Shown here piece after piece: positions 15,434-22,585 of a DNA stretch of 30,629 bases (positions within the stretch are counted from its first letter, which is position 1; the number at the start of each line of letters is the position of its first letter). The stretch comes from Amarolinea aalborgensis (GTDB lineage Bacteria; Chloroflexota; Anaerolineae; SSC4; Amarolineaceae). The notes beneath the pieces were generated by a model. It saw only the letters and a program-made list of their open reading frames with translations, did no database searches and was not told the DNA's origin. The position numbers and the translations under genes are program-made. The DNA is taken from contig NZ_UETR01000038.1 of assembly GCF_900491745.1 (NCBI RefSeq), positions 1 to 30,629 on the forward strand. The letters run 5' to 3'.

Positions 15434-15462
15434 TTGACTTTCTCACGCGGTAACGCTATACT
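15434..15462 (+). promoter_or_regulatory. Sigma70-type promoter for the GNAT gene
   Basis: TTGACT (15434-15439), a 17-nt spacer and TATACT (15457-15462) precede the GNAT start at 15499. The predicted start is near 15469. It is divergent from the ArsA promoter, with about 45 nt between the two -35 boxes. Confidence 0.65.
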
Positions 15463-15498
15463 AACGACGAGGCGGGGATATGGGTAGGAGAGTAGAGA

Positions 15499-16023
15499 AT
15501 GATACAGGGTGATCTTGTGTGTCTGCGGCCAGTGAAACAAGCCGACCTGCCTCTTTTGGAAGCCTGGCAGAACGATGTTGAGATTCAAAGTGAGTACAAC
15601 TCGTTCGGCCTTAAGCGTTTCGACAACCAGGAGCGAGCGTTCGCCGAGCACGGCTTCCTGACCGATCAGCTCAGCACCCTGATGATTGTCACGCAGGCCG
15701 GCGAGCCGGTGGGCACCATGAGTTTTCACCAGGTGCACTACGGCCCCAACAGCGGCAGCCTGGCCTACAACATTGGCCTGAACATCCTTCCCGCGCACCG
15801 CGGCAGGGGTTACGGCACGGAAGCGCAGCGACTCCTGGCCGAATACCTGTTGCGAACCTACCCCATTGTGCGGGTCGAGGCCTCGACCGATGTCACGAAC
15901 CTGCCCGAACAACGCTCGCTGGCGAAGGCAGGGTTCACACGCGAGGGTGTGCTGCGCTCGGCGCAGTGGCGCAGCGGCGCCTGGCATGACATGGTGCTCT
16001 ACAGCAAGGTGCGCGGCGAGTAG
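15499..16023 (+). CDS. GNAT family N-acetyltransferase (RimJ/RimL-like)
   Basis: This 174-aa protein is a GNAT acetyltransferase that transfers acetyl from acetyl-CoA to an amine. It opens VCLRPVKQADLPLLEAWQND, the RimJ/RimL-like Acetyltransf_3 pattern. ILPAHRGRGYGTEAQRLLAE (about 93-112) is motif A with the pyrophosphate-binding RGxGxGT loop. VRVEASTDVTNLPEQRSLAK and GFTREGVLRSAQW (about 125-158) form motif B and the C-terminal strands. The ATG at 15499 has AGGAG 8 nt upstream and follows a good promoter. The substrate (protein N-terminus, antibiotic or metabolite) is not evident. Confidence 0.9.
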   Translation: MIQGDLVCLRPVKQADLPLLEAWQNDVEIQSEYNSFGLKRFDNQERAFAEHGFLTDQLSTLMIVTQAGEPVGTMSFHQVHYGPNSGSLAYNIGLNILPAHRGRGYGTEAQRLLAEYLLRTYPIVRVEASTDVTNLPEQRSLAKAGFTREGVLRSAQWRSGAWHDMVLYSKVRGE

Positions 16024-16082
16024 ACCCACGCAGCCGGTCGGTTCACCGTAACCCGTCATTCATCGTTCCGAAGGAGGTCAGT

Positions 16083-17849
16083 ATGTCACGCGAACTCTCT
16101 ACTCTGCAGCCAACGGCTCAGTCTGGCTCCAAGCAGTTGAACACTATGATGCGACGCACTCAGCGCAGCCAGGTCGACGCCATGCGGCGTCTGGCCGAAC
16201 GCTTAGTTGCCAATTTGGAGCAGGATGGACTCAAAAAACTCATTCAGGGTTTTCAGGAGTTTGCCGTTGATTATGCCACCACACTTGACCAAGCAAACGA
16301 ATCGGGCCAGCTCTCGTTCCTTCTGCGCTCTGGCATCGAACGCCTGCTGCAGGAATGGAATATCTTGAGCCGTGCGTGCGAACAGCGCAATGAGCCCAAT
16401 GTGGAGGACAGACAGCAGAGCGTGCGCAATTACCTGGAGACGGCGGACAGGCAGCTCAGCGGCGCGTGCGAACAGCGCAATGAGCCCAATGTGGAGGACA
16501 GACAGCAGAGCGTGCGCAATTACCTGGAGACGGCGGACAGGCAGCTCAGCGGCTACTGCAGCCGTTGGCACCCGCCTGCGCATTCCTCCTACACCTCACT
16601 ACGAACGCCCGTTGCCTACTTCGAGAAGCTGTACCGCATCTCGCGCGCCCTCTTCCATCCCGAGATTCCCATGGTGTCAATCCCGCTGTCCGATTATGAT
16701 GCGCCCAAGCGCTGGCAGGCCCTGGCGCATGAAATGGGGCACCACATCTTCTGGAATGCGGTCACCCTTGATGAGTTTGTTCGCCTCCAAGACGGTATGC
16801 GCCAGGCTCTAGCGGAGGCGCTTGGCAAGAAACTTGGCGTGATAGGTCATCGCACAAACGAGGAATCAGTTGTGAAGCGGCTGAATCTGTGGAATCTTTG
16901 GCTTGAGGAGGCATTTGCCGACATCTGCGGGGTTCTTTTCGCTGGTCCGCGGTTCGCTCTCTCAGCGCAGGATTTAGCAGCCTCATCTGTTTCCAAGGAT
17001 CAGGACTTGATTGGTAGGAAGGATGATGTCCATCCGTCCCTGTACCTGCGGCCTTTGATTGCGCTCCAGGTTGTACGCGAAATCGCCGAAAGAAGCCCAC
17101 GCACTGATTATCGCGACAAGTTGCTGGCATGGGCTGGCAAAGGTCAGGAAGTGACGCGCGGACGCATTCCGAGTTTCGAGGATCAGTTGAGCTCGAAATC
17201 AGCACGCCAGACGCAGCGATCCGTCAGCGGCGAGTATGATCTGCCACTAAATTTGCCGTCGTTATCTGATCGCTGGTTGGCGTTTGCACCCGATGCCGGT
17301 CAGAAGCCACATCCAGGCGCCCTTGCCACGCTGGATGATTTGGCCAGCGACGTGCCGATTATCGTCCACGCTCTCCTGAATGAGCCGCTGTGGCCCGATG
17401 ACAAATGCTTATGGGACCTGGTTTGTTGTTATGCCGGGCAGGAGTGTAGGGACGAGGATAGGCATAAGACGATTGATGACGACTTGGCGGATCTTGATCA
17501 GATGAACTGGGATGCGTTGCCAGACATCAGATCACCGATAGTTTATCCTAACATTCCACCGACTTCCCCCGACGCTAACTCCGATTTCGGGAGGATATTG
17601 TCACATCTCGTGGCTATCGTCCACGCTGCAGAGACCATCAAGCCTGATGCGAAAGCAGAGGTCTTTTGGAAGTTGTTTGCAGCCATGGAAATCGAAACCA
17701 ACGCCGGGACTTTGCATTCCCACCCGGTGGAGGATATCGTCAGTCACGCGCACAATTTTCCTGACCCTCCTATTTTAGGAAGAGCGAGTATCAGCGTGAC
17801 TTGGAAACACTATCATGACGCATTTGGCCGTCTAATCTGGGTGTGGTAG
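16083..17849 (+). CDS. Putative HExxH zinc metallopeptidase with internal duplication
   Basis: I do not recognise this 588-aa protein as a whole family. It has AHEMGHH (HExxH at 216-220) and, about 55 residues later, LEEAFADICG (274-283), whose Glu and Asp fit the third zinc ligand of gluzincin-type metallopeptidases. The N-terminal 200 residues are predicted helical, with no signal peptide or membrane segment, so it is probably cytoplasmic. Residues 98-127 and 128-157 are identical 30-aa repeats encoded by a perfect 90-bp tandem duplication. The ATG follows AAGGAGG 5 nt upstream, 59 nt after the GNAT stop. The gene is visibly less GC-rich than the glycan clusters, hinting at transfer. It converges with the EAD-TPR gene with 1 nt between stops. 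Substrate and role are unknown. Confidence 0.75.
   Translation: MSRELSTLQPTAQSGSKQLNTMMRRTQRSQVDAMRRLAERLVANLEQDGLKKLIQGFQEFAVDYATTLDQANESGQLSFLLRSGIERLLQEWNILSRACEQRNEPNVEDRQQSVRNYLETADRQLSGACEQRNEPNVEDRQQSVRNYLETADRQLSGYCSRWHPPAHSSYTSLRTPVAYFEKLYRISRALFHPEIPMVSIPLSDYDAPKRWQALAHEMGHHIFWNAVTLDEFVRLQDGMRQALAEALGKKLGVIGHRTNEESVVKRLNLWNLWLEEAFADICGVLFAGPRFALSAQDLAASSVSKDQDLIGRKDDVHPSLYLRPLIALQVVREIAERSPRTDYRDKLLAWAGKGQEVTRGRIPSFEDQLSSKSARQTQRSVSGEYDLPLNLPSLSDRWLAFAPDAGQKPHPGALATLDDLASDVPIIVHALLNEPLWPDDKCLWDLVCCYAGQECRDEDRHKTIDDDLADLDQMNWDALPDIRSPIVYPNIPPTSPDANSDFGRILSHLVAIVHAAETIKPDAKAEVFWKLFAAMEIETNAGTLHSHPVEDIVSHAHNFPDPPILGRASISVTWKHYHDAFGRLIWVW
16374..16553 (+). repeat. Perfect 90-bp tandem duplication (2 copies)
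   Basis: Copies at 16374-16463 and 16464-16553 are identical base for base and in frame, each encoding 30 residues from ACEQRNEPNVEDRQ to TADRQLSG. Zero divergence indicates a very recent duplication, active copy-number change or an assembly artefact. Confidence 0.95.
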
Positions 17850-17850
17850 C

Positions 17851-19239
17851 CTAACGCACCACGTCAGCCAAGAACTTACGGTCCTGACTCAAGCAGGCAT
17901 GGAACTGCATCTGCTCCAAGAAACGCTGGTAGGCGTGTTGATCCTGGTACCAGGCTCCCCGCAGCACCTGCAATCTCGGAGGGTCATCTATCTGCGGTAT
18001 GCCAAGATACTCGGTCATTTTGGCGCTAATTTGGGTTGCGCTGGTACCGGGTCTGCCTCTAATAGCCATATAATAGTATATCCAGCAGTATCTCGTTAGC
18101 ACGGATTGACCGTTGAGCGCTTCCGCACGTTGGCAAGCAGTCTTTGCCTTGTCAAAGTTGGAGTTCGTGTGGCGTTGCAGATTGCTGTAGTTCGCACGTG
18201 CTGATAACTCGATATCGGTTTCTCCTTGCTCTGCTGCCAGTCTGATTGCACTGTCCAGATAGTCTTGGCCTGACATTGCAAAGATATCTTGTTTTTGTGC
18301 CTTGCTGAACAATGCCACACCCAGGTTGTGAAACGCGGCACTCCAATTTGGCTGCTCCGTTGTTAGCGCCGAGAAGAGGACAATTGCATCCTCATGACGC
18401 TCATCAAACAGCATCGCGTTCGCTCGCAGCAATTGCAGCTCGCGAGTTTGCACAGACGTCGGTAGCGCCGCAATTTGCTCGCTAGCTTGCGAATAGTCGC
18501 CATGTTGAAACGTAACCAGCGCGACTCCCGCGCTGAGCACCTCACTCAGCCCTCCGCTGACCTTGACATTGAGTGGTTGAAACAGGTCCTCTGCATTGCG
18601 TATAGCCGACAACTCGAAAGTTGCCGCCAGGTTGGTGATGGCCGAGCTGGTGTCACATGCACCACGCATTATCAGGTCAAAGCCTTCTGGCTGACGCCAT
18701 GTGCGGAGGATGTTGGCAGACGTTTGTGTGATGACGGCACCTGCAGAAACGAGGGCGGTCTGCACCTGCACAGAAGTTTCGTCCGGACATTCGGCCAACG
18801 ACTGTAGCGCCACCCGCACGGGTTCACGGGAGGCCTGACAAGTGGCAAACGTGGGTAGGGGCGTCAATGGCGGCCCCAAGCTAAGCCATAAAGCTCGACC
18901 GCCCCATCCGACCAAAGCCAGCGCTATCAGCCCGCCCAGGCCAATCAACAGTCGCTGGCGCCCCTTCGGCGCCGCGGCTGGCGGCACGCGCAGGACCTGA
19001 TCGGCAAAGGCTGTCACCTGGGCAGGATTCAGCTCGCGCACCAGCGCCAGCAGGCGCTCGGTCTCGCCGCGGCGCTCCGCCTGTTCCAGCAGAATCTGTG
19101 TCTTTTGCTGGCGCGTCAGACTCGCGGTAAAGTAGTTGTCATAAATCTCACGGAAATGGTCGAACACGAGGGTGTTGAGCTCGTCATCGCTCAGCGCCTG
19201 GTTGAGTAGATCACGGATGGCGGCGGTGTTATAGCGCAT
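17851..19239 (-). CDS. EAD-like domain, transmembrane helix and TPR-like protein
   Basis: This 462-aa protein starts at ATG 19239; AGGAG lies 11 nt upstream, and a promoter at 19343-19371 rules out the longer reading to 19377. Residues 1-75 (IRDLLNQALSDDELNTLVFD, FREIYDNYF and LLALVRELNP) resemble effector-associated domains, small Death-like adaptor domains found in NTP-dependent conflict and signalling systems of multicellular-type bacteria. A membrane helix spans about 97-119 (LLIGLGGLIALALVGW). The outer region contains cysteines (CQASREP, LAECPDE, RGACDTSS) and TPR-like helices such as WSAAFHNLGVALFSKAQ. The topology suggests an external sensor or scaffold coupled to a cytoplasmic adaptor. 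The exact EAD class and partner are unknown. Confidence 0.75.
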   Translation of the reverse strand: MRYNTAAIRDLLNQALSDDELNTLVFDHFREIYDNYFTASLTRQQKTQILLEQAERRGETERLLALVRELNPAQVTAFADQVLRVPPAAAPKGRQRLLIGLGGLIALALVGWGGRALWLSLGPPLTPLPTFATCQASREPVRVALQSLAECPDETSVQVQTALVSAGAVITQTSANILRTWRQPEGFDLIMRGACDTSSAITNLAATFELSAIRNAEDLFQPLNVKVSGGLSEVLSAGVALVTFQHGDYSQASEQIAALPTSVQTRELQLLRANAMLFDERHEDAIVLFSALTTEQPNWSAAFHNLGVALFSKAQKQDIFAMSGQDYLDSAIRLAAEQGETDIELSARANYSNLQRHTNSNFDKAKTACQRAEALNGQSVLTRYCWIYYYMAIRGRPGTSATQISAKMTEYLGIPQIDDPPRLQVLRGAWYQDQHAYQRFLEQMQFHACLSQDRKFLADVVR

Positions 19240-19342
19240 GGATGAATGATCTCCTACGAGTAGAGCACGCGGCGTTGGCTGGCGCGTGCAGCAGGCGACT
19301 TGTTTGCTGGAAAGCCATGTGGGGCGGAGCTTACTGCACCCC

Positions 19343-19371
19343 AGTATACACCATGCCGCATGACCAGGCAA
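19343..19371 (-). promoter_or_regulatory. Sigma70-type promoter for the EAD-TPR gene
   Basis: On the minus strand, TTGCCT (19371-19366), a 17-nt spacer and TATACT (19348-19343) are present, with predicted initiation near 19336 and a leader of about 95 nt. Its position downstream of the codon at 19377 supports the shorter start at 19239. Confidence 0.5.
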
Positions 19372-19453
19372 GATCACTCATTTTCCGTGGCCGCGTTCAC
19401 GCCTCCACTCTCATGCTCACCCCCGCCGCGATCATCAGCCCTTTTTTCACAAC

Positions 19454-19482
19454 TTGGTAAATGATCCATTTTCGCTTATACT
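19454..19482 (+). promoter_or_regulatory. Sigma70-type promoter for the CBS-ACT gene
   Basis: TTGGTA (19454-19459), a 17-nt spacer and TATACT (19477-19482) stand about 40 nt before the ATG at 19525. Confidence 0.5.
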
Positions 19483-19524
19483 GGAGCATGTTCAACGCTC
19501 GCCGCAGTTATCTGGAGGAGACTC

Positions 19525-20205
19525 ATGCTGGTCAAAGAACGAATGACGGCCAATCCGATTACGGCCACGGTCAACACCTCGCACAGTGAAGCGGTGGCGC
19601 TGCTGCGCCACCATCGGATTCGGCGCCTACCGGTGCTCGACCTCGAGGGCCGCCTGGTGGGCATTGTCGTGGAGAAGGACATTCTCTCGACCGCGCCTTC
19701 GCCAGCTGCCAGCCTGAGCATTTACGAAGTCCACGCGCTGCTGAGCAAGCTGCGCCTGGCCGACATCATGACGACGCCCGTGCTGACGGTGACAGAAGAT
19801 TGCCCAGTCGAAGAGGCCGCCCGTATCATGATCGCGCACAAAATTGGCTGCTTGCCGGTGATGCGCGGCCGCGACCTGGTCGGCGTCATCACCGAGACCG
19901 ACATCTTCGAGACGCTGGCCGAGGCCCTGGGCGCCGGGGCCGCGGGCTTGCGCATCGCGGTGCGCCTCCAGCGCCATCGCGGGATGCTGCATCGCCTGAC
20001 CGGGTACGTGGCTGACGCCGGCGGCTCCATCGTCACCATTCTCACCATCAACGAAGCGGATGGAGAGCATAAACGGGTGACGCTCAAGATCGTAGGCGCG
20101 CAGCCGGATCAACTGCAAGCCGCCCTGGCCGGCGACGCCGACGTGAATGTGACCGACCTGCGCGTGGTGGACAAGCCGTTCGAGCCGCTGCTCCTGGGGG
20201 TATGA
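19525..20205 (+). CDS. CBS domain pair with C-terminal ACT-like domain (AcuB-like)
   Basis: This 226-aa protein has two CBS motifs: RMTANPITATVNTSHSEAVA to RLVGIVVEKDIL (about 6-53) and DIMTTPVLTVTEDCPVEEAA to DLVGVITETDIF (about 79-132). Together they should form a Bateman module that binds adenine nucleotides or a related ligand. Residues about 140-215 (LRIAVRLQRHRGMLHRLTGY, then GGSIVTILTI) have the beta-alpha-beta pattern of an ACT-type ligand domain. The order resembles AcuB-like proteins linked to acetoin or acetyl-CoA metabolism, but no such partner is nearby. The ATG has GGAGG 6 nt upstream and its own promoter. It is cytoplasmic with no enzymatic domain, so a regulatory role is likely. 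Confidence 0.88.
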   Translation: MLVKERMTANPITATVNTSHSEAVALLRHHRIRRLPVLDLEGRLVGIVVEKDILSTAPSPAASLSIYEVHALLSKLRLADIMTTPVLTVTEDCPVEEAARIMIAHKIGCLPVMRGRDLVGVITETDIFETLAEALGAGAAGLRIAVRLQRHRGMLHRLTGYVADAGGSIVTILTINEADGEHKRVTLKIVGAQPDQLQAALAGDADVNVTDLRVVDKPFEPLLLGV

Positions 20206-20270
20206 CCAGGCGCCAGGACAGTACCTTGCCCTCATGCGATTGTTCGCAACCAGCATTTGAGAGTTGAACC

Positions 20271-22079
20271 ATGCTAACGCAAATCCAAATTCGTAACTTT
20301 AAGAAGCTGGACGATGTGAGTTTCGATCTCGGCAAGTCCGTAGTCTTAATCGGACCAAACAACTCCGGTAAGACAACCGCTTTGCAGGCGCTGGCGCTGT
20401 GGGACATCGGGTTGCGGCGCTGGAACGAGAAGCGCGGCGCCAAGGTCTCACCCGAAGAGCGCCCGGGAGTTACGATCAATCGCCGAGACTTGATTGCCAT
20501 TCCGATCCCAGATGCGAATCTCCTATGGCGCGATCTGCACGTGCGCAGCATCGCCGGACGGGGAACCGGCCAGCAGAAAACCCAAAACATTCGCATCGAG
20601 ATAGTGGTGGATGGCGTGACCGACGGCCGGTCCTGGTCATGCGGGCTGGAGTTCGACTACGCGAACGACGAATCTTTCTACTGCCGTCCGTTGCGCGTCA
20701 ACCATGACGACCCGCCTAGACGCATGCCGGTTCCTCCGGAAGCCGCGACTACAAGGGTCGCTTTTCTGCCTCCCATGTCTGGGTTGGCCGACCGGGAATT
20801 CATCAAGCAGACCGGGGAGATTGGTGTGCTGGTTGGGCAAGGCCAGACTGCGCAGGTCTTGCGTAATCTATGTTACCTGGTCTACGGGGAGTTGGCTGCG
20901 GTCGCGCAGGAGATCCCGCAACTAAAGGAGGCGCGCCCTTCGTATGGGGAGCGACAGCCAGAGTTCGCCGGGTCTCCGGAATGGAAAGAACTAACTCAAC
21001 ATATTAAGCGCCTGTTCGGAGTGACGCTGCTGCCACCTACCTTCATCAAGGAGCGGAGCGAGCTGACCATGGCCTATCTGGAGACCGGCGGCGCCAGGCT
21101 AGACCTGTCCTCAGCAGGGCGGGGCCTGCACCAAACGCTCTTGCTGCTGGCCTATCTCTACGCGAATCCCCAGACAGTGCTGCTCTTGGACGAACCTGCT
21201 GCGCATCTCGAAGTTCTGCGTCAACGCCAAACCTACCAGCTGATTGCCGAGGTGGCGCAGAGACAGGGATCGCAAATTGTTGCGGCCAGCCATTCTGAGA
21301 TTGTCCTGAACGAAGCGGCCGGCCGTGACACGGTCATCGCTTTCGTGGGTAAGCCGCATCGCATTGACGGCCGGGGCAGTCACGTGCTCAAGGCGCTGAC
21401 CGATATCGGCTTCGACCAGTATTATCAGGCCGAGCAAACTGGCTGGGTCTTGTATGTCGAAGGGAGCAGCGATCTTGCCATTCTCCAGGCCTTTGCCGCC
21501 ACCCTCGATCATCCCGCCGCCAACGTGCTGGAGCGCCCTTTCGTGACCTACGTTGGCTCGAATGTCCCACAAAAAGCTCGCGAGCACTTCTATGGGTTAC
21601 GAGAGGCCAAGTCAGACTTCGTCGGCATTGCGATCTTCGATCGCCTGGACAGGAAGCTGCAGGAAGGCCAACCTTTGCTGGAACTTATGTGGCAGCGTCG
21701 CGAGATCGAAAACTACCTCTGCCTGCCCGACGTGCTGACGGCCTATGCGCGCCATGACCTGCCTGATGACCTTTTTGGCCTTGCGGAGCAGGAGCGGCGC
21801 GAGCTTGCCATGCATGCAGCCATCACCGAAGTTGCGCAGGCGCTTGAGACATTGGGGAGGCCTGGCCCCTGGTCCTCTGATATCAAGGCCAGCGATGACT
21901 TCCTGGATCCTGTTTTCGATCGCTATTTTCGCAAGCTTGGCTTGCCCAATCTGATGCGCAAGTCCGACTACTACGTTCTGGCTCGCCTGGTGACCCGCGA
22001 CCAGCTTGCACCCGAAATTGCCGAGAAGCTGAATGCCGTCGTGCAGATCGCGGACAGCGCCCAATCGAGGAGAGATTGA
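20271..22079 (+). CDS. OLD-family ATPase/TOPRIM nuclease-like protein
   Basis: This 602-aa protein has an SMC/ABC-type ATPase domain: IRNFKKLDDVSFDL, Walker A GPNNSGKTT (28-36), an LSSAGRGLHQTLLLLAYL signature, Walker B VLLLDEPAAHL, and an H-loop VAASHSEIVL. A C-terminal TOPRIM-like region follows, with VLYVEGSSDLAIL (Glu397), GIAIFDRLDRK (Asp457, Asp460) and RREIENYLCLPDVL. This architecture is that of overcoming-lysogenization-defect nucleases, some of which act in phage defence. No UvrD-like helicase (Gabija) or other known partner adjoins it, so it appears solitary. The acidic pair is DxxD rather than DxD. The ATG follows a weak GAGAG, 65 nt after the CBS gene. Frames and length look intact. 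Confidence 0.87.
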   Translation: MLTQIQIRNFKKLDDVSFDLGKSVVLIGPNNSGKTTALQALALWDIGLRRWNEKRGAKVSPEERPGVTINRRDLIAIPIPDANLLWRDLHVRSIAGRGTGQQKTQNIRIEIVVDGVTDGRSWSCGLEFDYANDESFYCRPLRVNHDDPPRRMPVPPEAATTRVAFLPPMSGLADREFIKQTGEIGVLVGQGQTAQVLRNLCYLVYGELAAVAQEIPQLKEARPSYGERQPEFAGSPEWKELTQHIKRLFGVTLLPPTFIKERSELTMAYLETGGARLDLSSAGRGLHQTLLLLAYLYANPQTVLLLDEPAAHLEVLRQRQTYQLIAEVAQRQGSQIVAASHSEIVLNEAAGRDTVIAFVGKPHRIDGRGSHVLKALTDIGFDQYYQAEQTGWVLYVEGSSDLAILQAFAATLDHPAANVLERPFVTYVGSNVPQKAREHFYGLREAKSDFVGIAIFDRLDRKLQEGQPLLELMWQRREIENYLCLPDVLTAYARHDLPDDLFGLAEQERRELAMHAAITEVAQALETLGRPGPWSSDIKASDDFLDPVFDRYFRKLGLPNLMRKSDYYVLARLVTRDQLAPEIAEKLNAVVQIADSAQSRRD

Positions 22080-22087
22080 CGGGAAAT

Positions 22088-22115
22088 TTGTCCTTTGTTC
22101 ATCCTATGCTACAAT
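22088..22115 (+). promoter_or_regulatory. Putative promoter for the carbamoyltransferase module
   Basis: TTGTCC (22088-22093), a 16-nt spacer and TACAAT (22110-22115) lie just after the OLD stop. The first gene of the module starts at 22273, giving a leader of about 150 nt that includes short CTTGGCG direct repeats at 22191-22204. Confidence 0.4.
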
Positions 22116-22272
22116 GCCGAAGAGCCGCAAGAACGGCTGCAGACGGCAAGGCGATGGCGCATTGACAGCGTCTCTGCCATCTTCGCGATCTTGGCGTCTT
22201 GGCGGTTCTATAAATCGTTGTACCATACCGGCTGACCAACCCTGGCCGGCATCAAAGGAGCGACATCGTCGC

Positions 22273-22503
22273 GTGCTGAAGACATTCTGGGAAAACTTCA
22301 AGGCCGTGATGCGCGCGATTGGCAATTTCCAGGCGCGCGTTATTTTGAGCCTCCTGTATCTTGTGCTTGTGCTGCCAACTGGCGCGCTGCTGCGCCTGTT
22401 CTCAGACCCGCTCCAACTGCAAGACCCTGCGGACGCCGCCACGTTCTGGACGGCACGTGAGCCGTTGAACGAAACCCTCGACGGCGCCCGTATGCAGTCG
22501 TGA
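22273..22503 (+). CDS. Small NFQARV-motif membrane protein of carbamoyltransferase loci
   Basis: This 76-aa protein starts at GTG 22273, with AAGGAG 12 nt upstream; no better start exists between the SD and the conserved segment. It reads as an amphipathic N-terminus (FWENFKAVMRAI), then GNFQARVILSLLYLVLVLP as a single membrane helix, then LLRLFSDPLQLQ and a Trp-containing tail ending in ARMQS. From memory, short proteins with the same NFQARV-helix-RLFSDPL layout sit beside NodU-type carbamoyltransferases and DUF5989 genes in many phyla; I know of no assigned function. It probably belongs to a membrane complex with the carbamoyltransferase and SGNH protein downstream. The preceding in-frame codons to 22033 overlap the OLD gene and are not used. 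Confidence 0.7.
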   Translation: MLKTFWENFKAVMRAIGNFQARVILSLLYLVLVLPTGALLRLFSDPLQLQDPADAATFWTAREPLNETLDGARMQS

Positions 22504-22585
22504 TGGCGCCCGGCCCTGTTGGCGGCCGCGCGGCTGTTCGAGTGATCTCCCGCACTCCATCCTAACCAGGCAGACCAAACCACAC

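Noticed and set aside
15385..16059. 224-aa minus-strand ORF opposite the GNAT gene
   Set aside because: The GNAT frame has full motifs, a promoter and a Shine-Dalgarno sequence; the antisense frame has none.
17851..19377. Longer 508-aa reading of the EAD-TPR gene
   Set aside because: The extra 46 residues have no protein-like pattern and would start upstream of the likely promoter at 19343-19371.
20271..22079. OLD gene as Gabija GajA
   Set aside because: No UvrD-like GajB follows; the next gene is a small membrane protein of the carbamoyltransferase module.
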